Positions 53,062 through 61,434 of a DNA stretch of 64,000 nt are shown here, one piece after another; positions within the stretch are counted from its first letter, which is position 1; each line of letters starts with the position of its first letter. The notes beneath the pieces are model-generated. The model did not search any database. It was given only the letters and a program-made list of their open reading frames with translations, and was not told the DNA's origin. This DNA comes from Streptomyces fildesensis (lineage in GTDB: Bacteria; Actinomycetota; Actinomycetes; Streptomycetales; Streptomycetaceae), in the NCBI RefSeq assembly GCF_016107395.1, contig NZ_JAAIKO010000044.1, forward strand, positions 1 through 64,000. Reading direction: 5' to 3'. The position numbers and the translations under genes are program-made.

Positions 53062-53664
53062 CTACTCGCACCACCACAGGACGGGCTTGCAGGTCGGGCT
53101 GTGCGTGGGGTGCGGGGTCCGGGTCGGCGAGGGCGAGCCCGAGGCCGTAGGCGACGTCGGCGGCCGGCTGGTCGGCGATGCCGGCCGGGTCGGCGTCCTG
53201 GAGCCCGACGGGGTCGCGGACGGCGAGCCCGACGGGGTGCCGGAGGTGCTCGCGGTGGTGGCCGGCTTCGAGTGCGTCGGCCGGGCCGTGGTGTGCCGCG
53301 GGGCCGGGCTGGACGCGCCGGCCTGCGGGACGGAGTCCCCGGCGGGCGCCTGCGACGGGCCGGTGTCCGCTTCCGGGCCGCTCGCGAAGGTCCCCGACGA
53401 CAGTGCCGCGGCCGTGCAGACGACAACCACGAGGCCGACGCCGACTCCCGTCAGCAGCCGCCTCCTGCCGCGCCGCCGCGCCCGGCTCGGTGCCCGGCGC
53501 CGGGCGGCCCGGCCGCCCGAATGGTCCGGTTCCGGCGGGGCGGCCGGTGTCCCCGACACCGGCACGGGGTCCACGGGGATGACGAGCTGATCCACGGGCG
53601 TGCCGCACCCGGGGCACGACAGGGCGCCGTTGAGGTGCCGACGGCACGAGTAGCAGTAGTCCAT
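53062..53664 (-). CDS. Zinc-ribbon, single-TM, Ser/Thr/Pro-rich protein (SCO2400 family)
   Basis: The 200-residue protein starts MDYCYSCRRHLNGALSCPGCGTPV, a four-Cys zinc ribbon (C4, C7, C17, C20), followed by a basic Arg-rich stretch, one membrane helix (LLTGVGVGLVVVVCTAAAL, about 70-88) and a long extracellular Ser/Thr/Pro tail ending CKPVLWWCE. I recall this as the SCO2400 family, unique to streptomycetes and of unknown role. ATG 53662-53664 gives the conserved start. Confidence 0.75.
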   Translation of the reverse strand: MDYCYSCRRHLNGALSCPGCGTPVDQLVIPVDPVPVSGTPAAPPEPDHSGGRAARRRAPSRARRRGRRRLLTGVGVGLVVVVCTAAALSSGTFASGPEADTGPSQAPAGDSVPQAGASSPAPRHTTARPTHSKPATTASTSGTPSGSPSATPSGSRTPTRPASPTSRPPTSPTASGSPSPTRTPHPTHSPTCKPVLWWCE

Positions 53665-53809
53665 TGTGGTTGGGACGCTATGCGGCCCGTAGGTCACGGG
53701 TGAACGCGAACGTGTGAAACTTCTGGGAAGATCGCGGCCCCGCACGGGCGTTGCCGGACAATCCGGTCCCCTCCGGCGCCGGTCGTGCGGCGCCGGAAGG
53801 GATCCCGGA

Positions 53810-55774
53810 TCAGTCGACCTCCGCCACCGCCTGCGCGAACTGCGCCGCGTACAGCCGTGCGTAGGCACCCTCGGCGGCCAGCAGTTCACTGTGCGTGCCC
53901 TGCTCGACGATCGCGCCGGACTCCATCACCAGGATCACGTCCGCGTCGCGGATCGTGGACAGCCGGTGGGCGATGACGAAGCTGGTCCTGCCGTGCGCCA
54001 GGGTCGCCATGGCGCGCTGGATCAGCACCTCGGTACGGGTGTCGACGGAGCTGGTCGCCTCGTCGAGGACGAGGATCACCGGATCGGACAGGAACGCCCG
54101 CGCGATGGTGATGAGCTGCTTCTCGCCCGCGCTGACCCCCGAGCCCTCGTCGTCGATCACCGTGTCGTAGCCGTCCGGGAGGGTGCGGATGAAGCGGTCG
54201 GCGTGCGCCGCGCGCGCCGCCTCCTCGATCTGCTCCTGGGTACGGCCCTCGGAGCCGTAGGCGATGTTCTCCGCGATGGTGCCGCCGAACAGCCAGGTGT
54301 CCTGCAGCACCATGCCGATGCCGGAGCGCAGGTCCTCGCGGGACATCTCGGCGATGTCCACGCCGTCCAGGGTGATCCGGCCCGCGGTCACCTCGTAGAA
54401 CCGCATCAGCAGGTTGACCAGCGTGGTCTTGCCCGCGCCGGTCGGACCGACGATCGCGACGGTGTGGCCGGGCTCGACGCTCAGCGACAGGTCCTCGATC
54501 AGCGGCTTGTCCGGCTCGTACCGGAACGCCACCCCTTCCAGGGCGACGCGGCCGAGCAGTTCCCTGGGCCGGGCGGCGTTCGCCGGGTCCGCGTCCTGCT
54601 CGGGGGCGTCCAGCAGCTCGAAGACCCGCTCGGCCGAAGCGACCCCGGACTGCACCAGGTTGGACATGCTCGCCACCTGGGTGAGCGGCTGGCTGAACTG
54701 CCGGGAGTACTGGATGAACGCCTGGACGTCGCCGATGGACAGCGCGCCGGTCGCGACCCGCAGCCCGCCGACGACCGCCACCAGCACGTAGTTGATGTTC
54801 CCGATGAACATCATCGCGGGCTGGATGATCCCGCTGATGAACTGCGCCTTGAAGCCCGTCCGGTAGAGCATCTCGTTCTGCACCCTGAAGGCCTCGGCGG
54901 ACTCGTCCTGCCGCCCGAAGACCTTCACCAGCGAGTGGCCGGTGTACATCTCCTCGATGTGCGCGTTGAGCTTGCCGGTGGTCTTCCACTGCTGGACGAA
55001 CTGCGGCTGCGCGCGCTTGCCGACCGCGGTGGCCACGACCACCGACACCGGCACCGTCACCAGCGCGACCAGGGCCAGCAGCGGCGAGATCCAGAACATC
55101 ATCACCAGCACGCCGACGATCGTGAGCAGCGAGTTCACGATCTGGCCCATGGTCTGCTGCAGGGTCTGCGCGATGTTGTCGATGTCGTTGGTGGCCCGGC
55201 TGAGCACCTCACCGCGCGGCTGCTGGTCGAAGTACGACAGCGGCAGCCGCGACAGCTTCGCCTCGATGTCCTCGCGCAGCCGGTAGACGGTGCGCTGGAT
55301 GATGCCGGTGGCGGTCCGCATCTGTACGAGGCTGAACAGCCCGGCGGCCAGGTAGATCCCCAGGACGGTCAGCAGCACGCTGCCCACCGCCTCGAAGTCG
55401 ATGCCCTGGCCGGGGGTGAAGTCCACCGCGGAGAGCAGATCGGCGACCTGGCCCTCGCCGTGCTGGCGCATGGCCTCGATCGCCTGCGCCTTGGTGGTGC
55501 CGGCCTTGAACTGACCGCCGATCACGCCCGCGAAGATCAGGTCGGTGGCGTGGCCGAGGATCTTGGGGCCCAGCACGGAGAGCGTCACGCTCGCGGTGCC
55601 CAGCGCCAGCACCAGGTAGAGGAAGAGCCGGTCCGGACGCATCAGACGGATCAGCCGCCGGAACGAGCCCTTGAAGTCCATCGACCGCTCGACCGGCCCG
55701 CCGCCCATGAAGCGCGCGGGCCCGGCCATCGGCGCGGGGCCGCGGCGGGGCGCCGCTTTCGCCGGGGTGGTCAT
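53810..55774 (-). CDS. ABC exporter half-transporter (MdlB-like, second of pair)
   Basis: The 654-residue protein has an ABC_membrane domain (six helices, about 40-370) and an ATPase with Walker A VGPTGAGKTTL, signature VSAGEKQL, Walker B VILVLDEATS and H-loop VIAHRLST. The signature VSAGE in place of LSGGQ is common in one half of heterodimers of this type. ATG 55772-55774 overlaps the stop of the preceding half-transporter (ATGA). Confidence 0.92.
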   Translation of the reverse strand: MTTPAKAAPRRGPAPMAGPARFMGGGPVERSMDFKGSFRRLIRLMRPDRLFLYLVLALGTASVTLSVLGPKILGHATDLIFAGVIGGQFKAGTTKAQAIEAMRQHGEGQVADLLSAVDFTPGQGIDFEAVGSVLLTVLGIYLAAGLFSLVQMRTATGIIQRTVYRLREDIEAKLSRLPLSYFDQQPRGEVLSRATNDIDNIAQTLQQTMGQIVNSLLTIVGVLVMMFWISPLLALVALVTVPVSVVVATAVGKRAQPQFVQQWKTTGKLNAHIEEMYTGHSLVKVFGRQDESAEAFRVQNEMLYRTGFKAQFISGIIQPAMMFIGNINYVLVAVVGGLRVATGALSIGDVQAFIQYSRQFSQPLTQVASMSNLVQSGVASAERVFELLDAPEQDADPANAARPRELLGRVALEGVAFRYEPDKPLIEDLSLSVEPGHTVAIVGPTGAGKTTLVNLLMRFYEVTAGRITLDGVDIAEMSREDLRSGIGMVLQDTWLFGGTIAENIAYGSEGRTQEQIEEAARAAHADRFIRTLPDGYDTVIDDEGSGVSAGEKQLITIARAFLSDPVILVLDEATSSVDTRTEVLIQRAMATLAHGRTSFVIAHRLSTIRDADVILVMESGAIVEQGTHSELLAAEGAYARLYAAQFAQAVAEVD

Positions 55775-57504
55775 GCTGCCTCCTGCTCGGTGAGCTGGGA
55801 GAGCACGATCTCCCGGTAGGTCGGGTTCTCCGACATGAGTTCGCTGTGCGTTCCGGTGCCCACCACCTGGCCCTCGTCGAGGACGATGATGCGGTCGGCG
55901 TCCCGGATGGTGCTCACCCGCTGCGCGACGATCACCACGGTGGCCTCGGCGGTCTCCCGGCCGAGCGCCGAGCGCAGGGCCGCGTCCGTCGCGTAGTCGA
56001 GCGCGGAGAAGGAGTCGTCGAAGAGGTAGATCTCGGGCCGGCGCACCAGCACCCGCGCGATGGCGAGCCGCTGCCGCTGACCGCCGGAGACGTTCGTGCC
56101 GCCCTGCGCGATCGGGGCGTCCAGGCCGCCTTCGAGTTCCTCCACGAAGCCGCGGGCCTGCGCGACCTCCAGCGCGTGCCACAGCTCCTCGTCGGTCGCG
56201 TCGGGCTTGCCGTAGCGCAGGTTGGTCGCGACGGTCCCGGAGAACAGGTACGGCTTCTGCGGGACGAGGCCGACGGTCTCGGCGAGCAGCGCGGGGGCCA
56301 GGTCCCGGACGGAGGCCCCGTCGACGAGCACGTCGCCGCCGGTCGCGTCGTAGAGCCGTGGGACGAGTCCCAGCAGGGTGCTCTTGCCGCTGCCCGTCGA
56401 CCCGATCACCGCGGTGGTCTCCCCCGGTCTGGCGACCAGGTCGACCCCGCGCAGCACCGCCGCCTCGGCACCCGGATAGCTGAAGTCCGCGCCGCGCAGC
56501 TCCAGATGGCCGTGCCGGAGCAGCTTCGTGATGGGTGCGACCGGCGGAACGACGCTCGACTCGGTCGCCAGGACCTCCTCGATGCGCTCCGCGCAGACCT
56601 CGGCGCGCGGCACCATCATGAACATGAAGGTGGCCATCATCACGGACATCAGGATCTGCATCAGATAGCTGAGGAACGCGGTCAGCGCGCCGATCTGCAT
56701 GCCGCCGCTCGCGATCCGGTGTGCGCCGAACCACATCACCGCGACGCTGGAGACGTTCACGACCGTCATGACGACGGGGAACATCAGTGCCATCAGCCGG
56801 CCGGTCTGCAGCGACACGTCCGTCAGCTCGTCGTTCGCGCCGGCGAAGCGCTTCTTCTCGTAGTCGTCCTTCACGAACGCCCGGATCACCCGGATGCCGG
56901 TGATCTGCTCACGCAGTACACGGTTCACCGTGTCGACGCGCACCTGCATGGTGCGGAACAGCGGCCGCATCCGGCGGACGATCAGCCCGATGAGGATGCC
57001 GAGCACCGGCACCACGGCCAGCAGCAGCGAGGACAGCGGTACGTCCTGGCCGAGCGCCATGATGATGCCGCCGACGCACATGATCGGCGCCGACACCATC
57101 AGGGTGAACGTCATCAGCACCAGCATCTGGACCTGCTGGACGTCATTGGTGGTGCGGGTGATCAGCGACGGGGCGCCGAACTGCCCCACCTCGCGGGCGG
57201 AGAAGCTCTGCACCCGGTCGAAGATCGAGGCCCGGATGTCCCGGCCGACGGCCATGGCCGTCCTGGCGCCGAAGAACACGGCGCCGACCGCGCACACCAC
57301 CTGGAGCACGGTGACCGCGATCATGATGCCGCCGAGCCGCAGGATGTATCCGGTGTCGCCCTTGACGACACCGTTGTCAATGATGTCGGCGTTGAGCGTG
57401 GGGAGGTACAGCGTGGCGATGGTCTGCACGAGCTGGAGCAGCACGAGCAGCGTGATGGGTCGCTGGTACGGGCGCAGGTGGGTGCGCAGAATTCGGATCA
57501 GCAC
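55771..57504 (-). CDS. ABC exporter half-transporter (MdlA-like, first of pair)
   Basis: The 577-residue partner has six N-terminal helices and an ATPase with Walker A IGSTGSGKSTLL, signature NVSGGQRQRL, Walker B IYLFDDSFSALD (Asp in place of the catalytic Glu) and IVAQRVSTI. The degenerate Walker B marks this subunit as the low-activity site of a heterodimeric exporter. GTG 57502-57504 is the start. Cargo unknown; drug or lipid export is typical. Confidence 0.92.
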   Translation of the reverse strand: MLIRILRTHLRPYQRPITLLVLLQLVQTIATLYLPTLNADIIDNGVVKGDTGYILRLGGIMIAVTVLQVVCAVGAVFFGARTAMAVGRDIRASIFDRVQSFSAREVGQFGAPSLITRTTNDVQQVQMLVLMTFTLMVSAPIMCVGGIIMALGQDVPLSSLLLAVVPVLGILIGLIVRRMRPLFRTMQVRVDTVNRVLREQITGIRVIRAFVKDDYEKKRFAGANDELTDVSLQTGRLMALMFPVVMTVVNVSSVAVMWFGAHRIASGGMQIGALTAFLSYLMQILMSVMMATFMFMMVPRAEVCAERIEEVLATESSVVPPVAPITKLLRHGHLELRGADFSYPGAEAAVLRGVDLVARPGETTAVIGSTGSGKSTLLGLVPRLYDATGGDVLVDGASVRDLAPALLAETVGLVPQKPYLFSGTVATNLRYGKPDATDEELWHALEVAQARGFVEELEGGLDAPIAQGGTNVSGGQRQRLAIARVLVRRPEIYLFDDSFSALDYATDAALRSALGRETAEATVVIVAQRVSTIRDADRIIVLDEGQVVGTGTHSELMSENPTYREIVLSQLTEQEAA

Positions 57505-57573
57505 ACGGAATCTCTCAGAGTCGGCTTGATCGGCGAGCGATCCTATCTTCCGACATCCTGGGTCCGCATTCGT

Positions 57574-59031
57574 TTAAACCTCGGCAAAGGCCCCGGGGTG
57601 GGTCTGCTCCCGAACAGCTGTGTACTGCTGGCGTATCGCCTGCCCCACCGGCAGGTCGTCGCCCGGCTCCAGCAGTCGGTGCCCGCCGGTCCGCCAGGCC
57701 GGCGGCTCCTGCGCCGTCGCCGAGCCGAGCACCACACCCAGGGACCACGCCGCCTGCCGGGCCGCGCCCAGCGCCGCGTGGTCCCCCGGCTGCGGGACCA
57801 CCACCTGCGCCTCGAAGAGCGCCGGGGCGATCGCCCGCACGGCGGGCAGCTCGGCGGCCGCCCCCAGCAGGAAGATCCGCCGCACCGCGACCCCGCGCCC
57901 GCGCAGCACCTCCAGCGCGTCCGCGAGCCCGCACAGCATGCCCTCGAACGCGGCCCGCGCCAGGTGCTCGGGCTTCATGCTCTCGCGCCGCAGCCCGGCC
58001 AGCGTGCCGGCGGTGTGCGGCAGGTCCGGGGTGCGCTCGCCCTCCAGATACGGCAGCAGCACCAGGCCGTAGGCGCCCGGGGTGGAGCGCAGCGCCAGGT
58101 CCGACAGGCCCGCGAGGTCGGTGCCGAGCAGTTCGGCGGTCGCGCGCAGCACGCGCACCGCGTTACGGGTCTGGAGCAGTGGCAGATGACGCCCGGTGGC
58201 GTCCGCGAAGGAGGTGATCGTCCCGGAGGGGTCCGTCAGGGCTTCGTCGTGCACCGCGAAGACGGTGCTGGAGGCGCCCAGCGAGACCACCGCGTCACCG
58301 GGGCCGACGCCCAGGCCGAGCGCGGCCGCCATCGTGTCGCCGCTCCCCGCCGATATCAGCAGCCCCTCGGGGGTCTGCCCGGCCGGCTCGGCGGGACCGA
58401 GTACCTGCGGCAGCGCCACCTGGTGTCCGAGCGCCAGCTCCACCAGATCGGAGCGGTACTCCCCGGTGGCCGCCGACCAGTAACCCGTGCCGGACGCGTC
58501 GCCGCGGTCGGTCGTACGCCGCTGCGGCCGGCCCAGCAGCTGCCAGACCAGCCAGTCGTGCGGCAGCAGCACCTCGGCGGTGCGCTGCGCCGCCGCCGGC
58601 TCGTGCTCGGCCAGCCAGCGCAGCTTCGCCACCGGGTATCCGGCGTGCGGCACGGACTGGACGGCCTGCGCCCACTTCGCCGGGCCGCCGAGCGCCGCGG
58701 TCAGATCCAGCGCCTGCGGCTGGGCCCGCTTGTCACCGCGCAGCAGTGCCGGGCGGACCAGCACGCCACCGGCGTCGAGCGCCAGCAGGCCCTGCTGCTG
58801 CCCGGATATGCCGATCGCCAGGACGCCCTCGAGCAGGCCGTCCTTGGCCGCCTCGCCGAGCGACAGCAGCCACGACTGCGGATCGCTCTCGGTCGGCTTG
58901 CCCGCCGGGGCGGCCTCGCCCTCCACGGGATGGGGCGCGTACCCCTGCCGGAGCACCTCGCCGGTATCCGTGTCGCACACGACGACGGTGGTCCCTGCGG
59001 CCGAACTGTCGATGCCCGCGACTTTCCCCAT
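57574..59031 (-). CDS. FGGY-family carbohydrate kinase (xylulokinase-like)
   Basis: The 485-residue protein has FGGY motifs: N-terminal phosphate loop AGIDSSAAGTTVVVCD, GISGQQQGLLALD, HDWLVWQLLG, and the C-terminal FLLGAAAELPAVRAI. The N-terminal loop lacks the usual SQ(S/G)TK, and the C-terminal GGGA motif reads LLGAAAE, so it may phosphorylate another pentulose or polyol. ATG 59029-59031 is the start. Confidence 0.85.
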   Translation of the reverse strand: MGKVAGIDSSAAGTTVVVCDTDTGEVLRQGYAPHPVEGEAAPAGKPTESDPQSWLLSLGEAAKDGLLEGVLAIGISGQQQGLLALDAGGVLVRPALLRGDKRAQPQALDLTAALGGPAKWAQAVQSVPHAGYPVAKLRWLAEHEPAAAQRTAEVLLPHDWLVWQLLGRPQRRTTDRGDASGTGYWSAATGEYRSDLVELALGHQVALPQVLGPAEPAGQTPEGLLISAGSGDTMAAALGLGVGPGDAVVSLGASSTVFAVHDEALTDPSGTITSFADATGRHLPLLQTRNAVRVLRATAELLGTDLAGLSDLALRSTPGAYGLVLLPYLEGERTPDLPHTAGTLAGLRRESMKPEHLARAAFEGMLCGLADALEVLRGRGVAVRRIFLLGAAAELPAVRAIAPALFEAQVVVPQPGDHAALGAARQAAWSLGVVLGSATAQEPPAWRTGGHRLLEPGDDLPVGQAIRQQYTAVREQTHPGAFAEV

Positions 59032-59058
59032 AGGGGGAGATGATGCCGCACGGCACCG

Positions 59059-59355
59059 TCAGGTGTTCGAGGTACCCCAGTCGTCCTCGGTGCGGCCCCG
59101 GTCGCGCAGCGCCCTGACCTTCGCGGTGACCGATTCCGGCATCTTGTCGCCGACCTTGGACCCGACGGCGTCCGCGGCCTTCACCGCGACCCCGCGCCCG
59201 GTCTGCGCCGCGCTCTCGGCGGCGTTGCGCACCGCCGGGTTCTGCGCGATCCGCTGGGCGCTCTTGCGCAGCTGCTCGTACCGCTCCCGCCCGGCCCGCG
59301 CCCCGAGCACGTACCCGACGACGGCTCCGGTGATGAACGTCAGCCGGTAGCGCAT
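59059..59355 (-). CDS. YtxH-like small membrane protein
   Basis: The 98-residue protein starts MRYRLTFITGAVVGYVLGARAGRERYEQLRK, a YtxH-type glycine-zipper membrane helix followed by an amphipathic region with repeated Ala/Val heptads and a charged tail. YtxH proteins are linked to general stress in Bacillus; role here unknown. ATG 59353-59355 begins the conserved helix; earlier starts in frame are unlikely. Confidence 0.75.
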   Translation of the reverse strand: MRYRLTFITGAVVGYVLGARAGRERYEQLRKSAQRIAQNPAVRNAAESAAQTGRGVAVKAADAVGSKVGDKMPESVTAKVRALRDRGRTEDDWGTSNT

Positions 59356-59564
59356 GGGCTCCACCCTTCCTCGTACTCGTACCGGGTCCGGCCCTCGCGG
59401 CCGTCCTGTGGACTGTGCTTCGCGCCTACCCGCTGTAGCCGGACGACAACCCCGGCGATAGGGGTTGGCGGAGCACCCCCCCACTTGCGCTAATGTATGT
59501 CTCGCAGCGAGCGCGCGCCGTCCGGTTGGTCCGGACGTGGCGTTCCTCGATGCGCACAGCGCAA

Positions 59565-59637
59565 TCCCCTGTAGCTCAATTGGCAGAGCAGCCGGCTGTT
59601 AACCGGCAGGTTACTGGTTCGAGTCCAGTCGGGGGAG
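59565..59637 (+). tRNA. tRNA-Asn (anticodon GTT), copy 1
   Basis: Complete cloverleaf: acceptor TCCCCTG/CGGGGGA, D-arm GTAGCTCAATTGGCAGAGC, anticodon stem GCCGG/CCGGC with loop CTGTTAA, T-arm CTGGTTCGAGTCCAG. Discriminator G; no encoded CCA. Confidence 0.95.
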
Positions 59638-59642
59638 CGCGG

Positions 59643-59715
59643 TCCCCTGTAGCTCAATTGGCAGAGCATTCGGCTGTTAACCGGAGGGTTACTGGTTCGA
59701 GTCCAGTCGGGGGAG
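59643..59715 (+). tRNA. tRNA-Asn (anticodon GTT), copy 2
   Basis: Nearly identical to the copy 5 nt upstream; differences fall in the anticodon stem (TTCGG/CCGGA, with one T-G pair) and variable loop. The anticodon is the same. The two must be co-transcribed. Confidence 0.95.
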
Positions 59716-59726
59716 CCAACGACAAG

Positions 59727-59750
59727 AGGACCCCGTTGGGGTCCTTTTTC
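59727..59750 (+). terminator. Intrinsic terminator with U-tract after tRNA-Asn pair
   Basis: AGGACCCC-GTT-GGGGTCCT is followed by TTTTC, a canonical Rho-independent terminator ending the tRNA-Asn transcript. Confidence 0.9.
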
Positions 59751-59872
59751 GTTTCCCGGGAACCGCCCGCCCCCTGATCGAAGTCCACTCAGTGATGCGT
59801 CTGTGACCCGCGAGGGCGACAGATCGTATGAGCAGCTATGCTGCGGCAGACGGCGCGTGAGGCGTGTCGTAC

Positions 59873-59946
59873 GGGGCGGTAGCTCAGCCGGTTAGAGCAG
59901 CGGACTCATAATCCGTCGGTCGTGGGTTCGAGTCCCACCCGCCCCA
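59873..59946 (+). tRNA. tRNA with CAT anticodon (Ile2 or elongator Met)
   Basis: Cloverleaf: acceptor GGGGCGG/CCGCCCC, D-arm GCTCAGCCGGTTAGAGC, anticodon stem GCGGA/TCCGT with loop CTCATAA, T-arm GTGGGTTCGAGTCCCAC, discriminator A. The CTCATAA loop occurs in both elongator tRNA-Met and lysidine-modified tRNA-Ile2; the isotype cannot be settled by eye. Accessory DNA begins directly after it, so its 3-prime end is a plausible integration site. Confidence 0.9.
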
Positions 59947-60679
59947 CCTGCGCAAGCCTCTGACCTGCGGAAACGTCTCTTCTGAGGCGTCCGAACATGA
60001 ACTTGGGCCCAACGGACTCAATCCGCTGCTCAGTTGGATGGAGCATTGCGTAGCTTCCTTCCGCCTTGGATGGCGTCCAACGCGCTGACCTGCTGTTTTA
60101 CAGCTGATCAAGGTGGTCACCAGCCGGAGTGTGGCTGTCCCTGAGGGTCGCAGCACAAGTTGTGGGGACGTGGTGGGGACGCGGGGATCGGGTCAGGGCG
60201 GGTAGCAGCGTTGCCTGAGTGCGCCGGGTCGGTTTCAGACAACGGCCCGTACTGGAAACGGCCCAGCTGGAACACCCGATGTGACCCTGACCATTCAGTC
60301 GGCCGGGCGGATGTGCGCGCCGAGGCCCTACAGCTCCCTGCCCATCCGATGCTCGGATGGGCAGTCCCTGGCGTCATCGGTGGACAGAAGCGGGGGGATG
60401 CTCGGACCCGGCTTGGGGCATGGCCGTGCAGCACATTCCGCGGGCAGTCGGGGTGAGAGCCAGCCAAGGCGGCGTCGGCGCCTCGACAGCCGTTGCGGAC
60501 GGACCGTTGGCCGGCCAGGGAGCGGTCGGGCGAAAACCCGTGCCCCTTAATGACCTCGCTACCCCTGACTGACCCCGCCGCCGAACGTCCCATCGGCAGG
60601 TGGTCGCGCCATGAATCACTGGGACACCATCGCCATCGACGACGCGGGATGCGTTGCTTCTGCCGCCGTCAATGTTGGC
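59947..60679. other. Gene-free stretch after the tRNA
   Basis: No supported gene in these 733 nt. It holds a D-arm-like tRNA fragment (GCTCAGTTGGATGGAGC, 60028-60044), a perfect 10-bp hairpin with a TGC loop (60340-60362), and the first 75-bp direct repeat. Open frames here have atypical codon use and no recognisable homology. It looks like residue of an integrated element. Confidence 0.6.
60468..60542. repeat. 75-bp direct repeat, copy 1
   Basis: It shares GGCGGCGTCGGCG at its start and GTTGGCCGGCCAGGGAGCGG in its second half with 63157-63231, ungapped over 75 nt with scattered mismatches. Same orientation. It bounds the accessory segment carrying VapBC, the helicase remnant and the toxin-immunity genes. 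Confidence 0.7.
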
Positions 60680-60702
60680 GATGTATCGTAGATGCATACA
60701 TC
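60680..60702. promoter_or_regulatory. VapB-type operator
   Basis: GATGTAT and ATACATC are perfect inverted copies around 9 nt, 21 nt upstream of the antitoxin start. Autoregulation of vapBC by the antitoxin-toxin complex at such a dyad is usual. Confidence 0.65.
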
Positions 60703-60723
60703 AACATCAGGGAGATGGTGGTT

Positions 60724-60957
60724 GTGTCGGTCACCCAGATTGATCTCGACGACGAGGCGCTGGCAGAGGCCATGCGGTTGATGGGCGTCACGACAAAGAA
60801 GGAGACGGTCAACGCGGCCCTGCGCGACTACGTGGACCGGGTCAAGCGGCTGGAGGCCGCCGAGAAGCTGGCTGCCCGCGGGGCCCAAGGTGAGTTCGAT
60901 CAGGCCGCCGCCGCCCATGACGCTGTTAAGCAGGCCCGGCGGGCGGCCTTCGAGTGA
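60724..60957 (+). CDS. VapB-family antitoxin
   Basis: The 77-residue protein starts MSVTQIDLDDEALAEAMRLM and continues GVTTKKETVNAALRDYVDR, the ribbon-helix-helix pattern of VapB antitoxins of actinobacteria; the C-terminal half is the toxin-wrapping helix. GTG 60724 is preferred over ATG 60715 because AGGGAG (60709-60714) abuts that ATG. It overlaps vapC by GTGA. Confidence 0.85.
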   Translation: MSVTQIDLDDEALAEAMRLMGVTTKKETVNAALRDYVDRVKRLEAAEKLAARGAQGEFDQAAAAHDAVKQARRAAFE

Positions 60958-61361
60958 TTTCGTATCTCCTCGACACTTCGGCGCTGTGGCATCTGTTCCG
61001 CACCCCAGGGGCGCTCCGGCCCTGGGAGGGGCACATTGCCGCCGGGGTGTTCCGCGTCTGCGAACCCACCCGGACCGAGTTCCTGTACTCGGCCACCAGT
61101 CCGTCCCACCGGGACGAATTGGCTGAGGAACTGGACGCGTTGTGCCCGCTCTCGGCGGTGCCGAAGAACGCTTGGCGCTGGGTGGACACCGCCCAGTACA
61201 AACTCACCCAGCGCAGCCAGCACCGCTCCGCCGGCGCGATCGACCTACTCGTCTGCGCAACCGCAGTCCACCACGGCCACACCGTGCTCCACGTAGACAA
61301 CGACTTCGCCACTGTGGCCAGCATCCTCAAGGACGTACAACAGCGCGACATCCGCACCTAA
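60954..61361 (+). CDS. VapC PIN-domain ribonuclease toxin
   Basis: The 135-residue protein has the PIN acidic tetrad: D7 (LLDTSAL), E42 (RTEFLYS), D97 (GAIDLLVCATA) and D115/D117 (HVDNDFATVA). It is a Mg-dependent RNase kept inactive by VapB. GTG 60954 overlaps the antitoxin stop. All catalytic residues are intact, so the pair may be functional despite the decayed surroundings. Confidence 0.9.
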   Translation: MISYLLDTSALWHLFRTPGALRPWEGHIAAGVFRVCEPTRTEFLYSATSPSHRDELAEELDALCPLSAVPKNAWRWVDTAQYKLTQRSQHRSAGAIDLLVCATAVHHGHTVLHVDNDFATVASILKDVQQRDIRT

Positions 61362-61434
61362 TGCCGACCGAGTTCGTCGTCGCTGACCTGATGGCGGCCC
61401 GCATGCCGCCGTGCTGGGGGGTGCAGAATCGAAG

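Noticed and set aside
59884..60156. 90-codon minus-strand frame ending GGWDSNPRPTDYESAALTG
   Set aside because: That peptide is the well-known antisense translation of a tRNA gene, not a protein.
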